This document shows positions 1 to 9,649 of a DNA stretch of 64,000 nucleotides, one piece after another; within the stretch, counting starts at the first letter, position 1, and each line of letters begins with the position of its first letter. Source of the DNA: Phymatolithon calcareum (lineage: Eukaryota > Rhodophyta > Florideophyceae > Hapalidiales); NCBI GenBank assembly GCA_977006965.1, contig OZ345357.1, positions 2,852,001 through 2,916,000 on the forward strand, read 5' to 3'. The translations under genes and the position numbers were made by a program. The notes under the pieces are model-generated. The model was not told the origin of the DNA and made no database searches. It saw nothing but the letters and a program-made list of their open reading frames with translations.

Positions 1-295
1 GTCGCCAATGGAAGTTCCCACACAAAGTACAATAATGACTCTTTCACTGGACCGCTACGAACCGAAAAGGTGATAGAGCGGTCCAAGTCGAGACTGTTGT
101 CATTCTTTGTTCACGTCTTCAAAATATTGGAAAAAACTAACTTATTTTGTTCTTACCGAGAAAAAACTTATTTTTTCCTCTTCCCCGGCTCAAATTCTTT
201 AGAAAATCTAACTTAGTTTTTTCTCCTCTCCGAAGAATAATGTAGTGATTTACAACTTATAAAATCCTCCTCACATCAAAATAAACAATCAAATT
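1..295. other. Unassigned left flank of the array
   Basis: AT-rich sequence with loose internal repeats of an AAAACTAACTTATTTT-like motif (about 125-225). It does not match the right-end tails that precede the other units, so the array probably begins just to its right. I see no supportable gene in it. Confidence 0.4.
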
Positions 296-349
296 CCATA
301 ACTTTAGTTCCATGACTTTAGTTATGGTATTCCATAACTTTAGTTATGG
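296..349. repeat. Terminal 14-bp repeats and palindrome, unit A1
   Basis: CCATAACTTTAGTT at 296-309, then a variant with one G (310-327), then a perfect palindrome at 332-349 made of CCATAACT, a TT loop and AGTTATGG. The same motif starts A2 and B2. Its 14-bp half appears inverted (AACTAAAGTTATGG) at right ends, so the ends form a terminal inverted repeat. Confidence 0.85.
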
Positions 350-357
350 TATTAGAG

Positions 358-1020
358 GAGATGTTGAGATATGACACCCCCTAATGACTGGACCACATTC
401 ATCGCGGTTCTATAATTTCATTGGACGAGATGGTCAAAATGATTGGACCACATTCATCGAGTCAGCGATTTCATTGGACAAGATATCGAAATGATTGGAC
501 CACATTCATCGGGTTCTGTGATTTCATTGGACGAGATAGTCGAAATGATTGGACCACATTCATCGCGTTCTGTGATTTCATTGGACCTCTCAGAGATTAA
601 AATTTCGAGATTTTGCAACTTAAAATAATTGATAATTTTCCCTGTTCGCCAATATTTTGCCCATTGAAAAGTTGGACGTTTCAGAAATTCTGAAGAATTC
701 TGCCTTCTTTGAGACTTTCAAAGAGGCGTTCTGATCCGCCTCTTTGACTTATATTCTAAAAATATTTTCATATTTGTTATTTTGAATTCAATTGCCACTC
801 CACGAGCACCACCAGCTAGCCAATATAATCATGGATACATGCCAAAGTGCTACAGTACGATAAGCCTCTCAGATGCTAATTGGACGCCGAGTGTTTGCCT
901 TCTTTGAGACTTTCAAAGAAGCATTTTGACCCGCCTCCGTGACTTATATTCCAAGAAAATTTGTAGATTTCGCATATTGAATTGATCTCCCACTCCACGA
1001 GCACTGCCAGCTAGCCAATG
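358..1020. repeat. Left-end module of unit A1: 54-bp minisatellite and hairpin
   Basis: After GAGATGTTGAG comes a minisatellite of about four 54-bp repeats (378-590), each containing ATTGGACCACATTCATCG. Then comes a leader with an imperfect hairpin at 702-727 (arms GCCTTCTTTGA and TTCAAAGAGGC). The leader segment from the hairpin to the CACGAGCACC stretch is repeated once more at about 897-1020. The same module begins every other unit. The minisatellite is open in one frame because 54 is a multiple of 3, but I do not regard it as a gene. Confidence 0.8.
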
Positions 1021-1141
1021 TTAGCATGAGTACATAGTGTTACAGCACGAAGAGCCTCTCCGATGCTAAGTGTGACGGAGGAGAAGGAGTGCCAATAACG
1101 ACACCTCATGGAGTGGATCCTTAATCTAATGCCATGGAGGG

Positions 1142-1372
1142 GTGCAACGATATGGGTGCTATGTTGAGGGCCCTTGTCTGGTTGCAGTAAGTAGCTTTGC
1201 AATTTTGCTGAGTAGTGGCGTCGAAGGATTATCGGAAGCTCCGTTTCGTGCTGTAGTGCTCTATATTCTTGCCGTTGAGGAACGCAGGTATGTGCGTGCC
1301 CTGCGCAACTTGGGGAGCCTGCTCAAACATGACCCAGACTATGTTCCGGCGGATCTATCTCGAGCCGTATAA
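1142..1372 (+). pseudogene. Sel1-like repeat fragment
   Basis: A 76-codon open stretch reads as parts of two Sel1-like (SLR/TPR-type) helical repeats, including AVVLYILAVEERRYVRALRN followed by LGSLLKHDPDYVPADLSRAV. Both show the SLR spacing of small residues, LG.LL and a DL.RAV turn. There is no ATG at the start and it stops within a repeat, so this is wreckage of a longer repeat protein. Sel1 repeats act as protein-binding scaffolds; nothing here shows the original partner. An almost identical copy is at 15389-15619. Confidence 0.6.
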
Positions 1373-1506
1373 CTGTTTTTCTTTCCCGATGAAGAGAGTG
1401 GTAACGTAGTCGCGAGTATGAAGACTTGTGCTCTTCTTCCACAGTGGGGAGATGGCGTACAGGGACGTAACTGCGACAAGACGTTTTTCCTGTCGGCGGC
1501 ATCTGA

Positions 1507-1756
1507 AACTCCATTTCTTTCTTTCTTTTCTTTTATTGCGGGATTTATCAGAGCTGGTAAACAACTCCACATCCTTACGGCTCCAGTAGACTTAACAGAT
1601 ACGAGTGGTACTTGATGTCACAACAGCTGCCCAAGCTGCACAATGTGCAGACCTTGGGGAAGCTTAACATCTATATCGCTACATAGCCAATCTTCAATCG
1701 CCGTCCTTCAAAGGGATGCCCCGGGTTGGAAACCATTTAGGACGCTAACTCCATTT
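1507..1756. repeat. 240-bp indel bounded by a direct repeat
   Basis: AACTCCATTT occurs at 1507-1516 and again at 1747-1756. Unit B1 has a single AACTCCATTT and lacks the 240 bp between. Either B1 lost the segment by recombination between the short repeats, or A1 gained an insertion with a 10-bp duplication. The segment contains no recognisable gene. Confidence 0.75.
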
Positions 1757-1799
1757 CTACTGTTGCACTCACTAACACAGAGGTTTTGAACGTCATTTT

Positions 1800-2170
1800 T
1801 GAAGAATTTTGAGGAGAAACGAAGCTATGCCAATGTGCATGCAATTAAATTTCTTCAATCTCACATATACTATAGTCTTCGAACTTTGCCACAGACCGAT
1901 GTTCTCCGCTGTGGATGAAACCGTAGATTTGAAGAGATATCGTTTAGTAGAACAGAGATTAGGCTTATATAATGTGGTGCAAAAAGCACACACAGCTAGT
2001 CCTCCTCGTGCAGATCAGCGCTATACAAGTGGCATGTGGGAGGGCGGACTAGTCGAATGAGGCTGGCACCATTGCTCAAGCATGCGGTCTGGAATGTTCC
2101 AGCATGTCGTCTTCGTGCCTTCAAGCTAAGCACAGGAGCAATTGACAAGGGTGCAAATATGTGAGGCGTT
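1800..2170 (+). pseudogene. Degenerate Sel1-like fragments, duplication copy 1
   Basis: Broken frames give short Sel1-like pieces, for example around 1960-2060 and 2080-2160, the latter reading LLKHAVWNV followed by a RAFKLSTGAIDKGA-like helix. Stops and frame changes separate them. A diverged copy lies about 2.1 kb downstream at 3880-4245, and both are repeated in B1. Confidence 0.45.
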
Positions 2171-2433
2171 TTTCAAATTGGCAATTTTGCTGTGTAACGG
2201 AGGATGAGTACCACGAAACGCGCCTTATATAGTGGATGCAAGGATACAAGAATGTGGGGTTTTGCACTCAGAAACACTCATGGGACCGCAAGGGAGATGT
2301 TTTTCAGCCCCTAAGCCCTTGAAGCTTCGATAATCTACTCATATCTGTGTGACTCGGGTTAATGTCTTAGCCGTAGCTGCAAAACCGTTCGCCGAAAAAC
2401 GGTGGAGGGAAGAGCTTGGGGTCCATTTGTCAG

Positions 2434-2685
2434 ATGAAAGGATGTGAGTGCCATAACGTGGGTACATATTTAGTTGCAGTTAGCAGCTTAGCAAATTTGC
2501 TGAGTAGTGGAGTCGAAAGATTAGCAGAAGACTCTCTGCGTGCTGAAGGGCTCTATATTCATGCAATCAACTTTTCCAATCTCACAGAAAATATAATCTT
2601 CGAACTTGATACCGTTCTTAAGAAACAGTCCATAATAATGTCAAGGACAGACTTGCGCAAGTCTCTCCTTTCCGTAGCTACGTAA
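2434..2685 (+). pseudogene. Sel1-like repeat fragment, duplication copy 1
   Basis: An ATG-initiated ORF of 83 codons. The N-terminal part (VAVSSLANLLSSGVERLAED then SLRAEGLYIHAI) is one Sel1-like repeat. The C-terminal part is a segment of unknown origin (NFSNLTENIIFEL...) that recurs in diverged form at about 1840, 3940 and 4690. Length is far below that of a Sel1-repeat protein. Near copies are at 4552-4803, 16441-16692 and 18582-18809. Confidence 0.55.
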
Positions 2686-2699
2686 AGCACTACACGAGT

Positions 2700-3880
2700 G
2701 ATAAGAACGCTTAGCGCGCGAAAGGCACTAAATTCTTCTTTTGTACTGCACTGCTCATTGCCGTTTTTCCACGTCTACGGCCAGATTTCGTTTCTAGGTC
2801 CGGTATTTTGTCAAAGATTGACCATGAGACCATCGTAATTGGGGAGAGTCTCAAGACTCCTACTAGATATTACTGTTTTCTTCACCGGACCATATGCTGT
2901 GTCGATTCTAGCGAGGTGTAACTGCATGCCATGAAAACTCCAATTCGTTCCAGTATTTACTTCCATAATTTTAGTTCCAGCTTCCTCAGAATTGTAAACT
3001 GGAATTCATGCACGTACTTTTGTGCCAGTACGAGCAATACTTCTCCTCTTGACCATCTTGTCCCGTGAGCCACCCAAACCAGACCTCTGTGGGTGGACGG
3101 ACTTCGAATGAATGTATACGGGTGCAATATTGGCTCTGTGACACGTCAAAGTGTTCCAAAGGGAAAGAGGAGAGAGATAGAGCTGAGCACAACACAATTG
3201 GATTGTTGGCGCGCAGCGCATACACGGCAAAAGCAGACGCTAGTTCACCGTGCGGGTTCCTACGATGCGCCGACGGTGCTGCCTTTATTATTCTATAAGT
3301 AAAGGAACTGCAGCAGCACGAGAGTATACCCAGGCATTAGCGAGGGTGCCATGGATGCGGCTCCACGCCCTTGAATGATCGGACAAACGAGTGCTCGCAG
3401 TTTTTGAAAAATTCCAAGCGGATGTAAGTAAATCCACAACACTGATTCTGAACGGCTTAGGGAAGTGACACGGACAGTCCGGTCGCCACGCACGCACCTC
3501 TCAGCGCAAACAAGGGGTTAGGACCCGTTCAAAACGAGGATTGCGTAGCATAGTGGACAGTATGAGCCTTGTGCTCTTCTTCCAGATGGGGAAGATAGTG
3601 TGCAAGGACGCATATTTTTTGTAACTGTTTAGTTGTTTATTTGAGAGCCCTCATTAACACTCCTAAGACTGTACGAGAGCAGATTTTCGTAACTTGTTCA
3701 TTCTAGTATATCGCCTGGTCCCTAATACAGGGACTCGTCGTTCATATGTATGTTCTCCATGTGTCGCTCTGCTGCCGTTCCGAATGTAGCAAGGACACAT
3801 CTGCGACAAGACAATTTTCTATCCGCGGCATTTGAAAATCCATTTACGCTGTTGTGCTAACGAACACAGAGGTTGTGAAC
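2700..3880. other. Gene-poor interval of A1
   Basis: I find no supportable complete gene. Short open stretches on both strands around 3000-3300 are shadows with no recognisable domain, and 3300-3400 holds one possible decayed Sel1 helix. The interval is repeated in B1 with many substitutions. Confidence 0.5.
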
Positions 3881-4803
3881 GTCTTTTTTGAAGAATTGAG
3901 TGAAGAAACGAAGCTCTGCCATTTTGCATGCATTTAACTTTCTTCAATCTCACATATACTCTAGTCTTCAACTTTGCCAAGACAGATGTTCTCCATTGTG
4001 GATGAAACTGTAGATTTGAAGAGATATCGATTAGTCGAATAGGGAATGGACCCATACACGCGTGCTATAATGTGGTGCAAAAGGCGCACGCAGCTGATCC
4101 TCCTGGTGCTGTTCAGCGCTATACGCGTGGCGTGCGGGAGGGCGGACTGGCCTAATCAGACTGGCACTCTTTCTCTAGCATGCGGTCTAGAATGTACCAG
4201 GACATCCACTTTGTGCCTTCGAGCTATGCATACGAGCAATTGACGATTGCAAAAACATGTGAGGAAAGATTTAATTTGGCAATTTGCTGTGAGACGGTAT
4301 AGGAGTGCCAATAAACGCGACTTATAAAGTGGATCTTTATTCTAATGCCATGGAAAGATGCAAGAATGTTAATTTTTTAGTCTCGGAAACACTCATGAGG
4401 CTGCAAGGGAGATGTTTTTCAGCGGCTAAGCGCTGGCAGCTTCGATAATCTACTCAAATCCGTGAAAGGTGGTTTAAGGTCTTAGCCCTATAGCTGCAAA
4501 AACCGTTCGTCGGAAAATGGTGGAGGGAAGAGCTTCGGGTCCATTTGTCAGATGAAAGGATGTGGGTGCCATAACGTGGGTACATATTTAGTTGCATTAA
4601 GCAGCTTAGCAAATTTGCTGAGTAGTGGAGTCGAAAGATTACCACAAGTCTCGCGTCGTGCTGAAGGGCTCTATATTCATGCAATCAACTTTTCCAATCT
4701 CACAGAAAATATAATCTTCGAACTTGATACCGTTCTTAAGAAACAGTCCATAATAATGTCAAGGACAGACTTGCGCAAGTCTCTCCTCTCCGTAGCTACG
4801 TAA
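3880..4803 (+). pseudogene. Sel1-like fragments, duplication copy 2
   Basis: This is the second copy of the 1800-2700 block, about 2.1 kb away, containing an ATG-led stretch at 4046-4243 and a Sel1-like ORF at 4552-4803 (LANLLSSGVERLPQVSRRAE). The order of pieces and flanking noncoding sequence (for example the stretch ending GATGAAAGGATGTG) matches copy 1. The duplication is also in B1, so it predates the 14-kb duplication. Confidence 0.6.
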
Positions 4804-5820
4804 AGCACCACGCTATTGAAAAGAAAACCAAGAGGACGTCGCAACGCATTAACTTCCCATGGCCTAAAAACAACACCGCTCAAAACGTCTAGCAAAACAG
4901 CAACGCAATCCTAATTCATTGTCGAAGCGTGTGCCGAGTGCGTTCGTTAGTTGGTTCGAATGGGACGTCGGATTGGAATATCGTTCGAATGTGAGACTGT
5001 GCTCATTGCTTACGAGATGTTGCGGCGCTGTTTGTCGCCCTGTTGTGGTCGACGCTTCGCGCGCCACCGCTGCTGTACCCCTGAAAGATGCCGGGGCAGT
5101 TCCTTGTGTGTGGCCGGTGTGGAGTTTATTTAAAATCGGACCATGGACGAGCTGGAAGAGGGAGGGATATATCTGAGCTGGTGGGTTGTTGTGAAAATAT
5201 GCTAATCGAGCTGTCTGCTCGGTTTGGCGCAGGAGGTTGAAGTGTAAGTAAAATAGCGGCTGGTGTGCGTGGTGGAGCTTCTGCTCCTGTTTCTGATGTT
5301 ATCAAGCGCTCGCGTTGTATACGCGACCTTGCAGTACTGTAGATTTTGGAACCAAATCGTCGTGCAAGTAAATGCCATAATTTTCAGATGAAAATGGCTT
5401 GGACACATATGACACTTCGCGTGGACGATGAGCATCGCATGGCGGATATGTGTTGATTTATTTTTAAAAGCTCCAAACGCCTCTCTAAAGAGTAACAGGG
5501 CCGCTTTTGCACGATTTTCTAAGCTAACGTAGTTTGACTATTCAGTATATCGATTCTTATTTCTCTCCCAACAAGTTTTTTTCCTTCCAAGTTTATTTAA
5601 AAGCCCCACAGACTTCCGAAGATATGAGCGATGCTTCCTCTTGTGCAGAAATCGGTGCCTTCATTTACTGAAGGTGTGTGCTTGAGCTACTTATATACCC
5701 CTAGATAAGTGAAGCTAACTGTGATGACACGCATGGTCTCACACTCGGAGTACCAGCTGATAGTAATCAAGCTGATCACCTAACAGACACTGCCTTGCTA
5801 ACATTAATAATATTGAACGT
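4804..5820. other. Interval between Sel1 remains and the LINE
   Basis: GC-richer from about 4900 to 5180, then AT-rich. Open frames on both strands lack recognisable domains and have arginine- and cysteine-rich shadow composition. The interval is conserved in B1 (about 18810-19820). I cannot support a gene here. Confidence 0.45.
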
Positions 5821-6828
5821 TTACGCCTGTGGGAATCTTCCACAGGCATATTGCAGCGCGAGGTGTCTGCGCTTCACCTTGGGGAACATGAGAATTGCTG
5901 GCAATTCACTTGTCTTGTCGTATGGTATCTTCCTTTTCCGCTTCGATTCTAGGCGGTCTCCCTCCATTTCCAGAAATTTCGATCGAAGTGCTTGCGAAGA
6001 CTGGTTTATTTGGATATGCTTTACAGCCTCATCAAACGGCTCTCTGGTCTCCATCGCGGTGATATCTTTCCTCGTGTACTGCCATTCATGGTTGTTTCTG
6101 CTTTCGGGCACTTCATTTGAATACATACATTCTTTCGCCTTGTTCCTTCTCAGCATTTTGAAGGCCAAGATTTCTCGTCCAGGTGGGGCCGTCTGGATCC
6201 GGCACAGGAGACAGAGCCTGTCCGTCCTTCCTCGGGACAGCGGCCCGAATACTTGATTGAAGAATGTTGCTTCTACTTCCTTGACGGCATTTTGTACGTC
6301 TTCTGTCCAGGGCGTTAAGTGCATTGCGTACTCCCAGCGTGGCTTTACTAGCGCCTTGTATATTCGAATACACTTCTGTATACTCAGCCCTTTTTTGAAC
6401 ACTGCCAGTGTACGCAACTCGTACACGGCCGTCCTTGCTTTCTTTTGTCGTTGCATCATTAGCGTATCTGTGACTCCTCCGAGGTCTAGAAATACTCCAA
6501 GGTATGTGACCTCAAGAACGTGTGTCAGAACCTTGTTCGCGAGCTTGAATATCTTGCCCACGGTTTCCTCTGATTCGAGGACTTCGCTTTTCCCTTGTTA
6601 AGTGTTCCACGTCATCTCTCGCTCTTGTGCCCATTGGGTAGCTATATCCAATAGTCCTTGCAATGCAGCGGTGGATTTCGCAGAGAGAAGAACATCGTCT
6701 GCGAAGAGGACAGAAGGAACTTCAGCCCAGGTTTTTGATGCCCGGCTCATTCTCTCGACGAATTCATCCATGAAGATGTTGTAGAGGCCTGGACTGAGAC
6801 GGGACCCTTCTCCCCGCCACTGCGCCAC
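5821..6828 (-). pseudogene. 5'-truncated LINE reverse transcriptase (copy A)
   Basis: The 3' half of a non-LTR retrotransposon ORF2, read right to left. The first part holds the motif LSPGLYNIFMDEFVERM and then FADDVLL, the catalytic aspartate pair of the palm. After it come the thumb-type segments VTYLGVFLDLGGVTDTL and YKALVKPRWEYAMHL, then a basic C-terminal region. One in-frame TAA at 6598-6600 interrupts the frame just after EREMTWNT; beyond it the frame is open for 246 codons. The 5' part (endonuclease, fingers) is absent, typical of incomplete reverse transcription. It lies inside a minus-strand Sel1 gene. It cannot be autonomous. Confidence 0.8.
5826..5848. repeat. Stem-loop at the LINE 3' end
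   Basis: Arms GCCTGTGGGAA and TTCCACAGGC can pair with one bulged G. It overlaps the last codons of the LINE frame (ACGRFPQA) and is kept in copy B at about 19825-19847. Some LINEs use a 3' stem-loop for recognition by their reverse transcriptase; that role here is only a guess. Confidence 0.5.
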
Positions 6829-7154
6829 AGTAAGCCCAAATTGACCATGGCATTCGCATGTCCTATTTCCACACCGTTCGTGTACAGCTTCGCTGCTCGA
6901 TGAACGTCAATTTCTAGATCATCACTACCTTCCTGCAGCACGTTTGCCAGCTTTACCATTGCAAGGACAACATCGCTCTCTTCCACCGCACGAGGATACT
7001 GTTGCACTACCTGCGGAAGATTTGCCTGTACGGCTTCCCCGCCAGTTTCCGACATCACTGCTAGGTTGTACATTGCATTTACGTATTCGCCTTCATCAAT
7101 GGCGCATGTGTACAACTCCACCGCAAGAATATAGTGCACTACATATTTTCGATT
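6815..7154 (-). pseudogene. Sel1-repeat gene interrupted by the LINE (copy A)
   Basis: About 110 codons on the minus strand form nearly three consecutive Sel1-like repeats: AVELYTCAIDEGEYVNAMYN / LAVMSETGGEAVQANL, then AVEESDVVLAMVKLANVLQE, then HANAMVNLGLLWRSGGEKG. Each has the A..LG.LL...G helix pair and the inter-repeat glycine and acidic turn. The repeat coding ends at about 6815, where the LINE begins; both sequences share a GGCGGGGAGAAGG-like stretch at the junction, suggesting microhomology. The upstream limit is a perfect palindrome at 7155-7178, with no ATG before the first repeat. Confidence 0.7.
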
Positions 7155-7178
7155 GAAGTTTATTTTCAAATAAACTTC
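7155..7178. repeat. Perfect 11-bp palindrome with TC loop
   Basis: Arms GAAGTTTATTT (7155-7165) and AAATAAACTTC (7168-7178), separated by TC. It lies exactly at the edge of the Sel1 coding segment and is unchanged in unit B1 at 21153-21176. Confidence 0.85.
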
Positions 7179-7179
7179 A

Positions 7180-8020
7180 GTGCGTCTCAGTCTTACGAAT
7201 ATACGGGAAAAGCTTCTTCAGTTGCTGCCGTCCAGCGTGTAGACCGTGAAAGACAGGACTATAATGTATTAATTAATTTTGAAAAATATTTCGCCGTGCT
7301 CACAAGTCTAGATTTCGCATTTTTGAATGCAAAGTAAAAACAATTTATCGACAGAGCAAGGAACTAAATCGCAAAGTTGTGTCACGTTTGTTTGGCATAA
7401 AAAAGCTTGTTTTGTAAGCATAGATGAAATGAATATGTGTAGCGCTTTGTGGGATCGTCAGCTCTTTTCACGTTTTTTTTATCCTAACAATCTAAATCTG
7501 GGGCTGGCGCCAGCTTTCCAATGGCAAATGGACCTTGTATGTTTCTGTCTTTCCTTGCTGTCCACCTCGACTTTTCATTGCCAGAATAGGAGCCGAAAAG
7601 CCTGCGCTCCTTGGACTTCTTTTGGATCTCTGGAGGAAATAAAAATTTCCGTAATGAGTTGAAAAACAACATCCTTCAAACAGTCAGCAGTCCAGTGCCA
7701 CATAGTGTTTAAAAAAAGCTTCGTCGTGTCCGCACCTCGTCGAACGGGACGTACAGGAACTCAAATGCCATTATTATTCCATAAATTGGTTGCCTCGTGC
7801 GACTCTTGTCATTTCCGCATAATAAAACTACAGAACATGATAGCGTACATGATCGAAATGGAATGACGCGGTGCGAAGATTCATACCATCTGATTAGTAC
7901 AGTCATGTGATCGAAAAGGAATTTGGCAAAGACGTAGAAATCGAGAGCGAGCAGCAAATGATAAAGGATTGGCATGTGGATCAGAAGATTGAAAAACAAC
8001 GTCCAAAATGACTATACAGC
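7180..8020. other. AT-rich interval of A1
   Basis: No recognisable gene. Several open stretches on both strands (for example 7327-7662 plus, 7709-7999 minus) have no identifiable domain and are disrupted differently in the B1 copy. Confidence 0.4.
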
Positions 8021-8024
8021 TAGA

Positions 8025-8294
8025 ATGGAAAAAGACGAAGAAGGATATTCAAGAAGAATTTCAAGAAGAATCCACTCCTCGGCGTCGACAAAGACCCACT
8101 GGTCCTTAACCTAAAATGAAGCTCTCATAGAAACCTATGTGCCCAATCGTTCATTGGAAGAATTCCAAGGAATCCGTCACTTCTGGAAGACAAACTTGAG
8201 CGACTGGGGAAATGGGGCACATTACCATGCAGCAAGTGACGCTCAAGCCTACATCGATAAGAGAAGAAGAAAGGAGAGCCGCAATGGCGATTAA
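8025..8294 (+). pseudogene. Short ORF of unknown family with one internal stop
   Basis: An ATG frame of 89 codons with a single TAA at 8112-8114. The second half reads like protein: ALIETYVPNRSLEEFQGIRH, then FWKTNLSDWGNGAHYHAASD, then a basic tail ending in RRRKESRNGD. I do not recognise the family. In B1 the same frame has an extra A near its start and a 12-bp deletion between TTCAAGAAGAA repeats, so neither copy is intact. Confidence 0.4.
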
Positions 8295-8361
8295 TATGAT
8301 CCTCAACTATACTCATTAAGTTGTAGGACGGAGAGCAAAGCAAGAACAGCCGGAATCAAGG

Positions 8362-8550
8362 TGCCTTTTAAGCTCCCGTTGCGTAGCGAGCCACATTTAC
8401 AATAAATTGCAATATTTTAGATTGGGACAATTCACAGAGGCAATTTGACACAATCGAGGTTGCCGTAAATCGTAAACGGAATAGAATATACTTGCAGACA
8501 CTCAGTGTGAGAAGTACCTCTAGACCTGGCAAAAATTAAATAAAATTAAT
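8362..8550. repeat. Right-end module of unit A1
   Basis: From a CTCCCGTTGCGTAGCGAGCC stretch through an AATAAA-containing segment to an AT-rich tail ending AAAATTAATT. The order and many short blocks match the ends of A2, B1, B2 and U5. It lacks the inverted AACTAAAGTTATGG half-palindrome and the GCGAGC-rich tail, and instead abuts the A2 palindrome directly. Confidence 0.7.
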
Positions 8551-8551
8551 T

Positions 8552-9010
8552 CCATAACTTTAGTTATGGTATTAGCGGAGATGTTGAGTTATGACACCCA
8601 TGTTTCTAAAAATTTAATTGGACGAGATTATGGAAATGATTGGACCACATTCATCGAGTCAGCGATTTCATTGGGCGAGATTTCGAAATGATTGGACCAC
8701 ATTCATCGTGTTCTGTGATTTCATTGGACGAGACGGTCCAAATGATTGGACCACATTCATAGCGTTCTGTGATTTCATTGGTCCTCTCAGAGATTAAAAT
8801 TTGCAGATTTTGCAATTTAAAAAAATTGACAATTTTACGTTTTCGCCAATATTTTGGCTATTGAAAAGTTGGACGTTTCAGAAATTCTGATGATTCCCGC
8901 CTTCTTTGAGACTTTCGAAGAGGCGTTTTGAAGCGCCTCCCTTACTTAAATTCTCAAAAATCCTCCAGATTTCGCATATTGAAATCATTTTCCACTCCAC
9001 GAGTACCACT
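8552..9010. repeat. Left-end module of unit A2
   Basis: A single perfect palindrome CCATAACTTTAGTTATGG at 8552-8569, GAGATGTTGAGTTATGACACC, about three 54-bp minisatellite repeats (8637-8785), a leader, and the hairpin at 8899-8924 (right arm TTCGAAGAGGC here). One copy of the leader-hairpin block, against two in A1. Confidence 0.8.
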
Positions 9011-9034
9011 GGCTCCCCGTTTCCTGTATCCCTT

Positions 9035-9320
9035 GGACACGATTGCTTCGTGGCCTGCCGATGTTCTTTAGAGCAGTGGCAGGAGGTACCGCTACATGCT
9101 TTGTTCAAATTTCGTAACTACTATGTCATAGAATTATCAGCATGCACCATCTCTGACTATGTCGTTCATATCACCCATTCTTGTTTCCGCTCGAACACTC
9201 CCTAATCTCACTCTGAATTTTCACTTGAACCTTAACCATCATTGAATATTTTCAGATCTACCAACATTAACCACAACTATGTACTCGCGCATTAAAGGAC
9301 CTGTACAAGCACTCTTTACA
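9035..9320. repeat. Dispersed 0.5-kb repeat, copy in A2
   Basis: Recognised by the core TTCTTTAGAGCAGTGGCAGG followed by a block that would encode SLEQWQEVPLHALFKFRNYY. Further copies or parts lie at about 10786, 23116, 24867, 38653, 38905, 40960, 41485, 53312 and 53683. The full unit at 40960-41480 is about 520 bp. Whether the frame-like block is a protein relic is undecided. Confidence 0.7.
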
Positions 9321-9649
9321 TACACGATACACATTCTCGATTTCCTTGTCACCATCAGCATCTTCTACACTTCCTAATATCACGTCCGATGTGCCCCAAG
9401 ATTCGACAGCGGTAACAGTCTTTGGCATTAAGAAGCGACAGCTTCCACCTCGTGGCTGTTGTGTGACTCTTCAGCCACCAATCAAAACTGAAATGAGGCT
9501 CTGGTCCCGCATGATCTCCGCACCGTGCTGAATAGATTGCCAGCACACGATCCCACGGTGCACGATAAGATTGTGGAGCTCGGTGAGTTGTAACAGAGAC
9601 AATAAATGAATGCTTTATTGAAAAACAATTAACTTTTGGGTGCACTGGC

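Larger units (their letters stand above)
296..8550. mobile_element. Unit A1, Helentron-like non-autonomous unit
   Basis: First unit of the head-to-tail array, about 8.25 kb. It starts with copies of the CCATAACTTTAGTT terminal motif and the 54-bp minisatellite. It ends with an AT-rich tail abutting the next unit's palindrome at 8552. It has no transposase of its own. Contents are Sel1-repeat pseudogenes, a truncated LINE and an internal 2.1-kb duplication. The shared ends, direct orientation and lack of spacer are seen directly; assignment to Helentron-type elements is inferred from the same left end lying beside the Helentron ORF in U5 and U6. Confidence 0.6.

Noticed and set aside
378-590. 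CRISPR array
   Set aside because: The 54-bp repeats are contiguous with no unique spacers and lie in eukaryotic transposon ends; there are no cas genes.
4919-5176. Two overlapping plus frames rich in Cys and Arg
   Set aside because: They overlap in different frames over a GC-rich stretch, have no recognisable domain, and diverge between A1 and B1 without preserving protein.
9355-9430. Zinc-knuckle-like CYRCRILGHIGRDIRKC on the minus strand
   Set aside because: The underlying sequence belongs to the dispersed 0.5-kb repeat, and related copies at about 40790 and 41290 do not keep the motif. The upstream part of that frame is the end of the TruC remnant, so the gag-like appearance is chance.
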